This document shows, piece after piece, positions 10,949 to 21,104 of a stretch of DNA of 25,336 nt. The stretch comes from Cylindrodendrum hubeiense. Taxonomy: Eukaryota; Ascomycota; Sordariomycetes; Hypocreales; Nectriaceae. The position numbers were made by a program, and so were the translations under genes. Location: positions 1 through 25,336 of the forward strand of contig JAANBB010000517.1 in assembly GCA_014621425.1 (NCBI GenBank), read 5' to 3'. The notes under the pieces are model-generated. The model searched no databases. It worked only from the letters and a program-made list of their open reading frames with translations, and had not been told where the DNA came from. How positions within the stretch are numbered: the stretch's first letter is position 1; each line of letters begins with the position of its first letter.

Positions 10949-11865
10949 AAGGAGAAGTAGCCCAACCCCTCAATCCTACAACTAGTACGGGCGTATTAAC
11001 CAGGCTGAACCACTCCATCGGGACCAGGTGTGTCAGGCGACCACTCGGGGTGGAGGGGTGATGCTGCTGCTTACCCCCCGGCTCCCCTCCGCTGTCCAGC
11101 TACTGCCCATGGGCATGGCGCCAGCGGTATTCGGTGTAGGCGAACACTTGTTTTGGATTCACCAAGCATGGGTCCGATCAGCCTCCTTGGCCAATCGCCA
11201 CCGGTCTGCACACACTCGCCGTCTACCATCCACTTGGACGACATGCAGAAGTGATGGGTGTCCGAGCGCGGTGATATCAGCCTCTCACCCAACCAACCGG
11301 GGGGCTAGCGATTGACAAACCCTCTATCGCAGACCGCCTCGAAGTCCCATGGTTGCGACACATTATCTGCAACCCGGTCCTCTACATGGCGTGATACCTG
11401 ACATGCAGCCGTTCAGCACCTGGTAGACTACTGTCAAGGACGCGATGACCATAACAAGAAGAAATCCCTGCTCCAAAGCGGGCGGAACCCTTTGCACACA
11501 CTAACAGCAACGCCCCTCGATCTGACAGTGTTGCGCCCTCCCTTCTCCCCCTCCAGGGGACATTAGCAGCACCTGACGGGAAATACCCCGAGACTGAGAC
11601 ATGATCCTGACCCCTGTCGACTGTGCCGCATTGGTGCAATGGCTGTCCCAGACTGTCGGGTCCAATATTGTGGGGTCTGCGAAATTACGCTGCCGGCGGC
11701 AGTTAGGTGCAGATTCGCCGATGGATGATTTCATCGGCGATAGGCACCGTAATGCCAGAAACATGATGCCAGTGATATGTTGGAGAAGCGACATGAACAC
11801 AATACGATGCGCAGCCGAAGGGCACATGATCTAACCTCGCATCGGCATGTGAACCGCAGCGCAAG

Positions 11866-11890
11866 CACAGCGCACGCACACAGCGCACGC
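11866..11890 (+). repeat. 13-bp direct repeat based on CACAGCGCACGC
   Basis: Two adjacent copies (11866-11878 and 11879-11890), identical over 12 bases and apparently a slippage duplication. Confidence 0.7.
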
Positions 11891-12776
11891 TCAGCATGGC
11901 ACTGCCGCCTCGCATCTTCCCCAATGGAGGACGCCAACCCACTAGCCATTGTGCGAGTGGCTGACAAGGGCATGCCACTACGATTTGTGAGAGACGACGG
12001 AGACAACGCCGCGCGGGCGACGCCCTGTTCTAGCAGCGCAGGGATTCCATGCTGATCCTGCTGGGGTGTGGCACCGCGAGCCAACACTCGGTGGCTGCAG
12101 ATTCCCAGCCCCCGGGTCGTCCCTAGGTCGCATCCGTTTCTGCTCTCAGGGCAAAAAGACGCGGACCAACAGCGTCTCACTAGTCTGCACCCAGTTCCGC
12201 CGGCCCACCGCTGCCTCAAGTAAGGGAAGGGCAAAACACGACAGGTCGGAGACCGGGGGAGGAAAACAACAATAACAATAAGACTGTTCTTGGCCGGCCC
12301 GGGATAGGCTATCAGGTGAGCCGGTGTCGGTGACTCGAACGGTTGTCTCTTCGTCTCGTGGGTGCGGTGAAGCCTTGCCAAACTAGACGGCCCCTCACCT
12401 CACGACACGAATGAATCACTACTGTACTAGAAACGACTACCGACGCATCGCCAGGTGTCAAGTATCAAGATTCGAGTGTCAAGCGGCATGAGCTCGCAGT
12501 AGCGACGAGTGTTTTTTTTTTCTCTCCCTATTTTTCTTACACTATACAGACGCGGCGATGGAAGTACGCCCTCGATGCGAAAAAGTTCCCTCCCGTGAAA
12601 CCCCGATATGATTCAGTCTGTTGGCCAGTTCATGCGACGCCTGTGGCCCTCCCTTGGGTGAGACACGGCCGGCAGCCCCAGCCCAGGCAATCCTTCCGCA
12701 CCTGCATCTCCCTCAGTGGTGTTGTGTTGTTGGCCCCCCGCCCGCATCTCAACACGGTCTGGATCTGAACCGGCCC

Positions 12777-14582
12777 CTACCACTCGTACTCACCCGTGGC
12801 CTTGTGGAAGACATATTCCTTGCCGTTGACGGTCAAAACACCGTCCTTGAGAGTGCACTTCCTAGTATGATTGTTAGTAAACAAACAAGTCTCGTACGTC
12901 GAAACGGGGAAATGCACCACTTGTTCTTGACGCGCTGAACCTTGTCATACATGCAGAGCATGATGTGACCGAGGCCTTCGTCATCCACCTCATCCTCGTC
13001 TCGGTCCTCATCGGGATCGTCGAGGTCCGAGTTAATGGCATCCTCGTCCTCTTCCTCGTCTCCTCCGTCATAGGCAGCAGCTTGCTTGCCCTTGGACTCG
13101 GAGCGCGATCTGGCCGCTGTGGCGTGCCGAGTCGCCTCCTTGAGAGGCAACATCAAACCACCACCTTCCATACTCTTGGCCTTCGCGGCAATCTGCTCGT
13201 GCAGCATACGGTCAATCTCCACCCGGCCGAGCTCATGGAGGTCGCCAGAGGCGCTGCGCTCCATAAGAACACCTTCAAACTCATCCTCATCGCCAGCTCC
13301 ATCCGTCTGGCCGTTGTTGATGTGGGACTGTCCGTTAGCAGCCCGCTGCTGTTGCTGCTGCTGCTGAGCGGCCATCTGTTGACGGTACATCTGCTGTTGC
13401 TGCTGGGTCATGGCCTGTTGGCCTTGTTGTGGCTGTTGTTGCTGGGGTTGTTGTTGACCCTGAGCTTGATGCTGAGGCTGTTGTTGCTGATGGAGAGCAT
13501 TGATGGAGCTCGCGGCCCGTTGTCCGTATTGAGCCTGGAGCTGTTGAGCAGCTCGATGAGCGGCGACATTTTTGTTATCCATAGCATTATAGCCCTGATA
13601 CGGCGGCGGCATAGGGCCGTTCGGTAGCCCAGGCTCCTGCTTGATACCGGGCTCGTTCTTCACAAAGCTACCATCTGGCTTCATGCCATTCTGGCCCTGA
13701 GGGGCTTGCTGGCCGACATTTGGCAGTGACAGTCCTTGGGGGACGTTGTGCTGTTGGGAGAACTGAGGCTGAGCGTGTACAGGCGGCGCTGACACAGGGG
13801 GAGGTGCAGGTTGTGCTGGAGGAGGAGGATCAGGCTTGGGGTCCCAAGGGAACTTGGCCACATCCAACTGGGTCAATTTCCGCTGCCATCCCTAGTTGCG
13901 AAATCATGTCAGTCGATCAATTCAACAGGCACGGATAATCCGAGGCATGAGATGAAAATTGAGTTAAGTGGCAAATAAAGAGAAAAGAGACATGTAGGCA
14001 GGCAGCAAGGCAGCTGTGAGTAACGCGAGGCTACCAGCAGGCAGTGCTATGCAAGTGAAGTGGGTGCGTGATGGATGACGGGACACGTGAAGGAGGGGAG
14101 ATGGAGGTGTCCAATCAAAAATGGTCGCTGGCGGCGTGGAGTCACAGCACGAGTCGCGGCAGGGGGCAGGGGCTTAAAAGACCCAAATAGTGCTGTGTCG
14201 CCCCCTCTCGTAACCCGCCGTCTCCCTCAGCACCAGGCCCGCCAGCCGAACGTCGTCAGCGAAATGGCTCGCCATCAACGATGCGATGCCAACGGCTGGC
14301 GGCGCCATCACTGCGCTCTGCAGGCGTCACCAAAGAGAGGCGCGAGCGACGGGGACGGATATTTGGCCGTGGTTCTCTCCGCCGTAATGGCTCCGGGCAT
14401 TGCGCGACATGGCAGGCCGAGGGGGCGAGGCAAAGAAAGTCAACGAAATCCGGTTATCTTACCTGTCGCAGCTCTTCCAACACTGACTCTTCGACGCCGC
14501 TCTCTTCGAAATCAACTCGCGAGCTGTTGATGACCTCATCGATGATGGCCTGGTAGACGTTGCCGACCGCCTGGTTTGACAT
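12777..14582 (-). CDS. TOA1: TFIIA large subunit (alpha/beta, TOA1)
   Basis: Exons 14582-14463, 13891-12918 and 12861-12777 join to 392 residues. Exon 1 encodes the N-terminal helix region (starts MSNQAVGNVYQAIIDEVINS and ends VEESVLEELRQ), which in TFIIA forms the four-helix bundle with the small subunit. Exon 2 starts GWQRKLTQLDVAKFPWD, then carries a long Pro/Gln-rich linker with poly-Q runs (about 13340-13500) and an acidic tract rich in Asp/Glu. The C-terminal beta-barrel part contains MLCMYDKVQRVKNKWKC and ends VFHKATGEYEW, the conserved TFIIA terminus. TFIIA stabilises TBP on the TATA box in RNA polymerase II initiation. The start is fixed by the conserved N-terminus. Intron 1 is 571 nt, far longer than its neighbours, with a CTGAC branch site; intron 2 is 56 nt with CTAAC. 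The poly-Q linker is the part most likely to vary among strains. Confidence 0.95.
13340..13500 (-). repeat. CAG/CAA repeats coding for poly-Gln in TOA1
   Basis: Interrupted CAG/CAA runs on the minus strand encode several blocks of 4-8 glutamines in the TFIIA linker. Mixed codons reduce, but do not remove, slippage. Confidence 0.8.
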
Positions 14583-15752
14583 GATGCCGGTTGCGTGCTT
14601 GGGTTCGGTAGTGGAGCCGTCCTCGTAGACAAAGGGCCTGGTCGCTGTGCGAGTCTGCGGGTAGCCGACGTCGCTTGTTCCTTGCAGAGGAAAGTCCTTG
14701 AAATACGCTGTTGCTCAAACCTCGACTCGAGGCTGCGGTAGCTTGTTGCGATCGCGGAGCAAACGAGCTGGCGCTGGTTCGGAACGATGTGCGAAGGCGA
14801 GGCGAGGTGAGGATAGGCGACTCGGTGGGAATCCCCGGTGTAGGCACTTGGCGGCGGCTGCAAAAACCCAGCCTTAAAACACCCGAATGCGCAGCGACAA
14901 GAGAAGAAGCACTCCAAGCAATCAAATCAATACGTAGGGTCTCTATTCGCGGACCGTCGATGGTTTTTGGTCGAGCTCTTGCGCCGTGCTGTCGATCTAA
15001 TCGTAGGTCGTTGCAGTCGGTGCGCCTGGGTGATGTGCAGTGGGGAGAGTTGGTAGCCTGTGGTAGATTTGGACTTCTAGAACTGCGCGGCCAGCTACCG
15101 GCTGACTCAGCACCACTTGCCCACCGCCTTCGGCGGGCAGGCAGGCACCTAACGACCATTGAATCAGTAAGCGACTCCATCAGCAGCACAATAACTAGGT
15201 TCTCTCAAGAAGAGTGCTTTACACCTTGACCGAACTCGAGTCAAATCAATTGCGCACAATGAAAAGAGTATTCAATGTACGAGAGAGGATTACGGTCAGG
15301 TTTGTCTCGGCGATTACCAACCCATGGATGCACTTCAAGGGACTGGTTGATGATGATGCTGGTTCGTGACAAGGAACTGTATACCAAAACCCCAAAAATA
15401 CTATCACTGCATCACCGCTCCCAACATATGGTCTATAGTTTCACTGGAAAGTTTCACACAATTCAATTGGCACACGCACACAAGAAGTTCTCAATCAAAG
15501 CGCCCGGCAGTTCAATTCCAAAAACAAATATTACTCCTACACCGCCAACCATATTGTGGCTTTGTTCCCAAGGATATCGCATCATAGCTCATGACCATCC
15601 CGTTGTTTCGTCCCTGCGTGGAGAAGCGCTTTCATACCACGAGTAGAAGAGCAAGTAGACTCCCCAAACTCCGTGCTTCAATATGCACAACTTCGAGAGA
15701 CCCAAATACCAGTGAAAGGTTCATACCTACCTGACCCAGTTGGTACTGGCAT
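14583..15752. other. Spacer: TOA1 5' region and CDC20 3' region
   Basis: About 1.2 kb between two minus-strand genes in tandem. The part near 14583 should hold the TOA1 promoter and leader, the part near 15752 the CDC20 3' UTR. A TACCTACC motif follows the CDC20 stop (about 15725-15732). Open frames here have no recognisable product. Confidence 0.6.
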
Positions 15753-17602
15753 TTATCGGATGGTCATCTGCTTAACCATGTCGGCCTTGCTGGAGGCGCC
15801 AGAGGCACCAATGCCAGCGGAAGCGCCAGCCTTCTTCTCAAAGATCTTCCAGAACTTCAAGCTCTCATCAGCGGCTGGAGAATCGTTAGCAAGGAAGTTT
15901 TATTTGTCATGGGAAAGCAATTCTTACCAGCAGTAGCCAGCATCTGGCCATCGGGGCTCAGGCAGCTGTGGAGCACGCGGCTCTCGTGGGCGGGAATCTC
16001 CACGTTGCGGACTAGGGTGGGGTAGCTCCAGATGCTGAGAGAGTTGTCGGGGAAACCGCTGGAGCTGACAATCTCCCGCTGGTGAGGGCTCCAGCGGAGA
16101 GAGGTGACCTGAGAGCCAGTGTCAATGCTGTTGACGCGGGCACCCGAAGTGGAGTTCCAGAAGTGGATGTGGCGATCGTACGAACCACCGCCAGTGGCGA
16201 GAAGGTTCATGTTCCAGGGGCACCAGGCCAGGGCCTTGACAGCAGCCTTGTGGTTGGTCTTGGTGAACTTGGGAACAGACAGGGAGCGAGCATCCCAGAT
16301 GGAGACCAGGTTGTCGTTGCCGCCGGTAGCGAGTTGGGCGCCATCAGATCGCCACTCGAGGCCGCATACCTCGGAGGTGTGGGAGACGAGCTCGGCAACC
16401 TTGTGCTCAGCGATGCGAACATCGTGGTTGTAGACGAGACCACTTCGGGCACCGGTGGAGAGGAGGTGCTTGTTCCAGCCCATAACACCAACACGGGTGT
16501 CATGGCCGAACATGCTGCGAATCTTCTGGCTCTCAGCGACGTCCCAGATTTGGACCTCGCCAGTGCCGAGGCCGACGCTGACGTAGGCACCGTCACCAGA
16601 CCACTTCACGCTGCTAACGTAGGTGTCAGGGGAGGTCTCGAGAAGGCAGCTAACTCCGCCCTCGTCGGCAGACCAGACGTAGACGTTGCGCTCGAGACCA
16701 ATGGCGACCTGGTTATTGGAGCTCCAGTCGAGAAGGTTCAGGTAGTAGTCGTCAATCAGACCGGGAGCGTCAAGGACGCGCTCAGGAGCGGTGGCAATGC
16801 GTCGTCGCAGCTGAGCGGATGTGGCACCAACAGCCTTGAGAGGACGGTTGTACTGTTGTCGGAGATCGATAGGCTTAGAAGACTCAGGAGCAGCAGGCTT
16901 GAACTCGAGGATACGGGTGTTAAGGCTGACGCCGCAGGCGTTGGCCAACGAATCTTGATAGGCCACGGTGTTGGGGGAGGGACGGGCGTAGGTCTCAGGC
17001 TCGTCGTCATCGTTGATGTTGAGATTCTCAAGGGCAGCCATGGCCTCATCGGCAGCAGTAGACAAAACTGAGGAGCTCTCAGTGTTGTTCTTAGATCGCT
17101 TCCTGTCAGTCAGGTCCAGTTTCCCCGAACCAGCGTTAGAGATGGCGGAGCTGGCCCCACGATTGGGAATAAATCGGTCGCCGGCGTAGTTCACGGTCGT
17201 CTTGGCAGGCTTTTGTCGCAGGGGGGCCTTCTTAGACTTGGAGCTGGAAGGAGTCTTAATGGCGAGTCCGGTAGTGAGAGTGAAATCAGACACGCCAAGC
17301 TCAAGGGCCTTGCGGGGGGTCTGAACACCACGTGCGATGTTGGACTTGGGCGAGTCTCGGTGAGAGGTGGACCGGGAAAGGTGTGCCATCAGGTTTCCGC
17401 CATAGGTGGAGGACTTGGATGCCCGGAAGTCATTGCTGGATTGTCTCTCGGGGGTAAAGGGGGAGGAGTTGAGGTTGACAGGGATGTTGGCCGATGACTG
17501 TCCGCGAGGAGAAGGGGTCAGGGGCATCCGTCCGCCGGCGGTACGGGAGGAGAAAAGTCCCTTATGGGACTTGATAGGAGTCGACACAGTAGCGGTGGCC
17601 AT
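15753..17602 (-). CDS. CDC20: Cdc20-type APC/C activator, WD40 protein
   Basis: Exons 17602-15928 and 15874-15753, split by a 53-nt intron (GTAAGA..CAG, branch CTAAC), join to 598 residues. The N-terminal 140 residues are Ser/Thr/Pro-rich with several SP/TP sites that could be CDK targets. The C-box DRFIPNR is at 142-148, and a Mad2-interaction-like segment RILEFKPAAP lies near 230-239. The conserved ERVLDAPGLIDDYYLNLLDW follows at about 274-293, then about seven WD40 blades, and the protein ends in the IR tail (MTIR) that docks on APC/C TPR subunits. Cdc20 brings securin and cyclin B to the APC/C for ubiquitination at the metaphase-anaphase transition and is the target of the spindle checkpoint. 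The Mad2-like motif and the end KADMVKQMTIR favour Cdc20 over Cdh1. I saw no KEN box. The start ATG has a good context (CACAATGGCC). Confidence 0.92.
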
Positions 17603-17698
17603 TGTGGGCGACTTTGTGGTGTATCAGGTGGGAGGTGGGAGCGTGTAAGTGGGATCTTCAAACGAGTAGTACGCGAATGAGTCGACTGAGAATCGAGC

Positions 17699-17713
17699 TT
17701 CGATAGTATCGAA
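17699..17713. promoter_or_regulatory. Perfect palindrome TTCGATA-G-TATCGAA
   Basis: Seven-base arms around one centre base, about 97-111 bp upstream of the CDC20 ATG. It shares the TTCGAT/ATCGAA arms with the palindrome at 17777-17791. It may be a DNA site or a hairpin in the leader RNA. Confidence 0.6.
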
Positions 17714-17733
17714 CGAGCTCCAAGAGACTCTAG

Positions 17734-17802
17734 CTAAAGGTTCCTGGTTATTAGTATTTCTGTGTCGTGTTCAATGTTCGATAAAATCGAAACGTCTTTC
17801 AT
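17734..17802 (-). other. Candidate 22-codon upstream ORF in the CDC20 leader
   Basis: ATG at 17802-17800 runs through 22 sense codons to TAG at 17736-17734, ending 131 bp before the CDC20 ATG. The peptide starts MKDVSILSN. It is the only ATG I found between 17603 and about 17940 on this strand, so a scanning ribosome on a leader reaching that far would meet it first. Whether it is transcribed, or removed by a leader intron, is unknown. Confidence 0.45.
17777..17791. promoter_or_regulatory. Perfect inverted repeat TTCGAT-AAA-ATCGAA
   Basis: Six-base arms with a three-base loop, inside the candidate CDC20 upstream ORF and 63 bp from the related palindrome at 17699-17713. Confidence 0.6.
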
Positions 17803-17866
17803 TAAGAGACGGCGAAGTCGGAGGGCGATCAGATGGCCTCGGGAGCGATAAGATCTAACGGACTTG

Positions 17867-17878
17867 CAAGATATCTTG
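17867..17878. promoter_or_regulatory. Perfect 12-bp palindrome CAAGATATCTTG
   Basis: Third palindrome of the CDC20 upstream region, with a sequence unlike the other two. No known factor site was recognised. Confidence 0.5.
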
Positions 17879-18117
17879 TAAAAACGATTGAGAGTGGTTT
17901 GCAGCAAAGCTCAAAGGCTTTGTGAAGGCTTGAGAGTGGAGGATGAGTGGAGGAGTGTAGATTGAGGGTGATGGGAGGAGAGAAACTGCTGGTAGGAGAG
18001 GGAATCACGGTTTCCTTTTATTTACTTTACGCCCCGCCAGGCTCCTGTCCGGGCAACCGCAAGGATGACGTCGGATGGTCACAAAAATCCGCTCCGGAAT
18101 GGCAGCCCCAGTTTGAG

Positions 18118-18122
18118 CCAAT
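18118..18122 (+). promoter_or_regulatory. CCAAT box
   Basis: CCAAT followed by CA, about 280 bp upstream of the Kelch-BTB ATG. It fits the core of the fungal HAP/CBC complex site; a five-base match alone is weak. Confidence 0.35.
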
Positions 18123-18361
18123 CATACGGCTGGACAATTCGCACGCCACACTTTGCCTCAGGGGCCCTTGCATAACGCCACAGGCGAGGCTTCCAAATTC
18201 TCCAGTTTGGGCAGGGAGCAGGGCCTCTGAACGCATCACCACCATCCCTCACCGACGACACACGACCACGCCTGTACCGCGCCGAACCCATCAGCATCGT
18301 CCTCTACTCTGCTCTCTCCGAAATTCGCTCGCAGCCGCAGCCGCATCTTCCATAGTCTGAG

Positions 18362-18373
18362 ATGACCACATAG
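18362..18373 (+). other. Minimal upstream ORF (Met-Thr-Thr-stop)
   Basis: ATG ACC ACA TAG lies 27 nt before the Kelch-BTB start codon. I saw no other ATG between about 18245 and 18400 on the plus strand, so it would be the first AUG of a short leader. It could lower initiation at the main ATG, which has the good context GCGCCATGGCT. Confidence 0.5.
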
Positions 18374-18400
18374 CGACAAACTCGCTCCCGGATCTGCGCC

Positions 18401-20817
18401 ATGGCTCAACCTTCGACCCCTGGCCAAGCGTCGCAATCCATCTTCGGCGGGCCGATCCCTGTCGCCGGAACCGCCCAGTCCCAAGGCATCGTCAGTCAGG
18501 TCTCTTCCGCCCTGACCTCACAGCAACCAGCGCCGACGCCGTCCTTGGCCGCTTCAGCGTCCTCCTCGTCGAACAATACATATATCATGCCCAACTCCCC
18601 CGCCAAAGGTCGCACCGTCGCCGACGGATACCGCCCCAAGGTCACCCGCACGCTAGGACAAAGACCCGCTTGTCTAGTAAACGCCTCGGTGACGTACTGT
18701 GGGAACAACCAGATATATGCGTTCGGTGGCTTTGACCAGTATACGGATGAGGTTTATAACCATGTGCTGAGGCTGGACCTCGTGAGTCACCAATGGAGCC
18801 TCGTTGACAACTACGGAGACATCCCAGGTGTCAGAATGGGTGAGTACTTGGTCTTGATTCTGTGGTGTTGGTGGGGGAACTGATGGAGTGAACGCAGGAC
18901 ATACCGCAACGCTCTATCAAGGAGACAAGCTTCTTGTCTTTGGCGGCGAGAACGAACATCGAACGTACCTCTCCGATCTCATCGTCTTCGACTTAAAAAC
19001 AGCACACTGGACCCAGCCCCAGGTAACGGGGCCGATCCCCAAAGGTCGTGCTAGACACGCTGCAGTCCTGCATGAAGACAAGCTGTTTGTGATCGGTGGC
19101 ATCACCGGTCAGAACAACTATGTATTAGATGATATCTGCTACCTGGACCTCAAGACATTTACTTGGTCCAAATCGTGGCGCTTCGTCGCCCGGTACGATC
19201 ATTCAGCATATATCTGGGGCGATCGGGTATGGGTGTTTGGCGGACTGAGTGAGGACATGGACAAGATTGGCGACTTGTGGTGGCTGGATCTCAAAGGCAA
19301 TCCCCAATTCGACTCACGTCCCCAAATTGGTGCTTTTGATCGAACCCCTATTAACAGCAGGGTAAGCGGCTCCCCTCGAGCACCGTACGCAATGGCACAA
19401 GCCCCTGTCGTTGGCGCATCTGGATATGCTGCCAATTCCCGGACAGCTCAGGTAAACCCGCCATCGTTCCAGCTCAAATCGTTCGCTCCCATGGCACCGG
19501 GATCCATCTCATCTCTGAAATTCATGTCGGGGCCAGCCATTCCAGCACAAGGATCAGGCATTCATTACCACGCCTACTCTTCGGGGACTTTGCTCTACTT
19601 TGTGACTCCCGCCCCTACGATAACGCCAAGAGAATGTTCGTTATCAGCTCTTGACCTAGGAACTCTCCGGTGGCAAAAACTTGCCGAGGGCCGCGATATT
19701 TTCAGAACTGGGTATAGGTGGCACTACTGTACCATGAATGAGGATGGTACAAAGGCTTGGTTGCTGGGATGTCCCACTGACCTCGCGGCGACAGACTTGG
19801 GACCTAATGGGTATGAGGAGTATCTGAGGTAAGACTAGTCAGAAGACGGTGATAGGCGTTGGGTATGATAGCTAACGGTCTCTTCACAGCGATATCATGG
19901 AAATTGACCTCCGAAGATATGGCTTCTTGGGCGACAACCTAGCCTCAGATTCCCACACCGAATCAAGACCGTCAGCAACAAGGATAGTTGACCAGCCTTC
20001 CAAAGGCCTCGGAGCAGATCTCGCAAAGCTCTTCAACCAACCACCCGAGACTGGCAGCGGCACCGACTTTATCGTCACTGCCCTGGCTAGAGACTATGAT
20101 GAAGACGACACGCTCAGCTCCGGGTTGATTCGATCCGACGACACGCCCCGAGACCAGAACTGGCTTTCAGCCGACACGCCAACCTCGCAACCCATCCATG
20201 TGCATAAACTCATCCTCCAGGCACGCTGGCCGCACTTTGCACGCCTCTACAACGCCCAGATGGCCGAATTCCACACCAAAAAGATGCATATTCCAGAGCC
20301 GTACACAGTTGTCAAGGCCTTCCTGTACTACCTATATACGGACAGCATCCACGGCACATCTGATGCAGAGAGCGATGCGACAACAGGACTCTCCGAAGTA
20401 GCAGGCCTACTAGTCATGTCCAACATTTATAACATCCCCCATCTCCGGCTCTTGTGTGTCAACCGCCTGGCTAAGGAGCTCGACGTCGACCACGCTTGCG
20501 TCATCTGGTATTGCGCAGGCCTAGCCAACGAGGAGTGGCTGCGTAGGCGGTCCGCCAACTTCTGCATGACCCACTGGGGCCGGATCGTTCGCACACAGGG
20601 TTTCCTCCGCCTGCCGCGTTCCGCTCTCGTCGAGCTCTCCCAGGAAATCGACATGGAGGGTCGCGTGGTCGGTGGTGATGAGCTGGAGTGGGGCGGCATG
20701 GCCGGACGCTTTGGCGAGGGCATGGGCCATGGCGCCCGCAAGGAGAGCATCAGCAGCAGCCATACTCAGATGCTGGAGTCTGAGGCTGACGATGACGACG
20801 GCATGGAAATCAATTGA
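18401..20817 (+). CDS. Kelch-repeat and BTB domain protein (Ral2/LZTR1-like)
   Basis: Exons 18401-18839, 18898-19828 and 19890-20817 join to 765 residues; the introns are 58 and 61 nt. The N-terminal 80 residues are Ser/Ala/Gln-rich. At least four Kelch blades follow (about 91-290), seen as repeated FGG/IGG turns and a Trp late in each blade (IYAFGGFD, LLVFGGENEH, LFVIGGITG, VWVFGGLSE). A less ordered middle follows, then a C-terminal BTB domain (about 514-650) with IHVHKLILQARWPHF and AFLYYLYTDSI, and an acidic tail. The order Kelch then BTB, the reverse of the common BTB-BACK-Kelch type, is shared by S. pombe Ral2 and animal LZTR1, which regulate Ras; LZTR1 is a CUL3 adaptor. A role in Ras signalling or substrate ubiquitination is inferred from this architecture. 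The start is chosen by context and by the frame upstream. The gene is head to head with CDC20. Confidence 0.85.
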
Positions 20818-21080
20818 AATACATGCAAGCTCATGAACATATCCGTACACGAAAACGATACCCGTAAATCCCAAAGAAAACAGATAGTCACCGCCGGCCG
20901 GAATCAGACGACCCAACCAGCCCAACCCGACCCAACCAACCCCCACCCCCAACCTTTATGAGATCTCGATCTACACGATATCACGCACTGCACCAGCACG
21001 CATTAGGCCTCCCTGCTTTCATGTTTCTTTGTTTTTCTTCTCCTTACCAAGCCTCCTGTTCAGCATACACGGGGGACGAA

Positions 21081-21104
21081 AACGGATGTGCTAACGGATG
21101 TGCT
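21081..21104 (+). repeat. Perfect 12-bp tandem duplication AACGGATGTGCT
   Basis: Two exact adjacent copies, about 265 bp past the Kelch-BTB stop codon and so probably in its 3' UTR or just after it. Confidence 0.85.

Larger units (their letters stand above)
4043..12776. other. 8.7-kb gene-poor region 5' of the LaeA-like gene
   Basis: No open frame here resembles a known family, and I could not chain the short frames through plausible introns into a protein. Visible content: a GT/GA-rich stretch around 4930-4990; a polypurine tract near 5156-5187; G-rich plus strand from about 4.6 to 6.1 kb, then C-rich plus strand from about 6.25 to 8.5 kb; scattered TACCTACC/GGTAGGTA motifs; two G-quadruplex motifs; palindromes; and small tandem repeats. 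It could hold a long leader or promoter for the methyltransferase gene, non-coding transcripts, lineage-specific small genes I cannot recognise, or decayed sequence. The absence of a gene is a judgement by eye. Confidence 0.55.
17603..18400. promoter_or_regulatory. Divergent promoter and leaders, CDC20 / Kelch-BTB gene
   Basis: An 800-bp head-to-head region. The CDC20 side holds three perfect palindromes and an upstream ORF. The Kelch-BTB side holds a CCAAT box (18118-18122), a TGACGTCG element (18066-18073, resembling a CRE/bZIP half palindrome) and a very short upstream ORF. Transcription starts cannot be read from the sequence. Confidence 0.6.

Noticed and set aside
11731..12381. 216-codon frame on the minus strand
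   Set aside because: Arg/Cys-rich product of GC-rich DNA containing a 13-bp repeat; no domain, and overlapping frames are equally open.
12877..12886. Forkhead-like GTAAACAAAC site
   Set aside because: It is the reverse complement of the branch-site region of TOA1 intron 2 (GTTTGTTTACTAAC), which explains the match.
12965..13627. 220-codon Leu-rich frame on the plus strand
   Set aside because: It is the reverse reading of the poly-Gln and acidic tract of TOA1; the Leu/Val runs are read from CAG repeats on the other strand.
16082..17071. 329-codon open frame on the plus strand
   Set aside because: It is antisense to the CDC20 WD40 coding exon, which has clear motifs; the long antisense frame is a by-product of GC-rich codon use.
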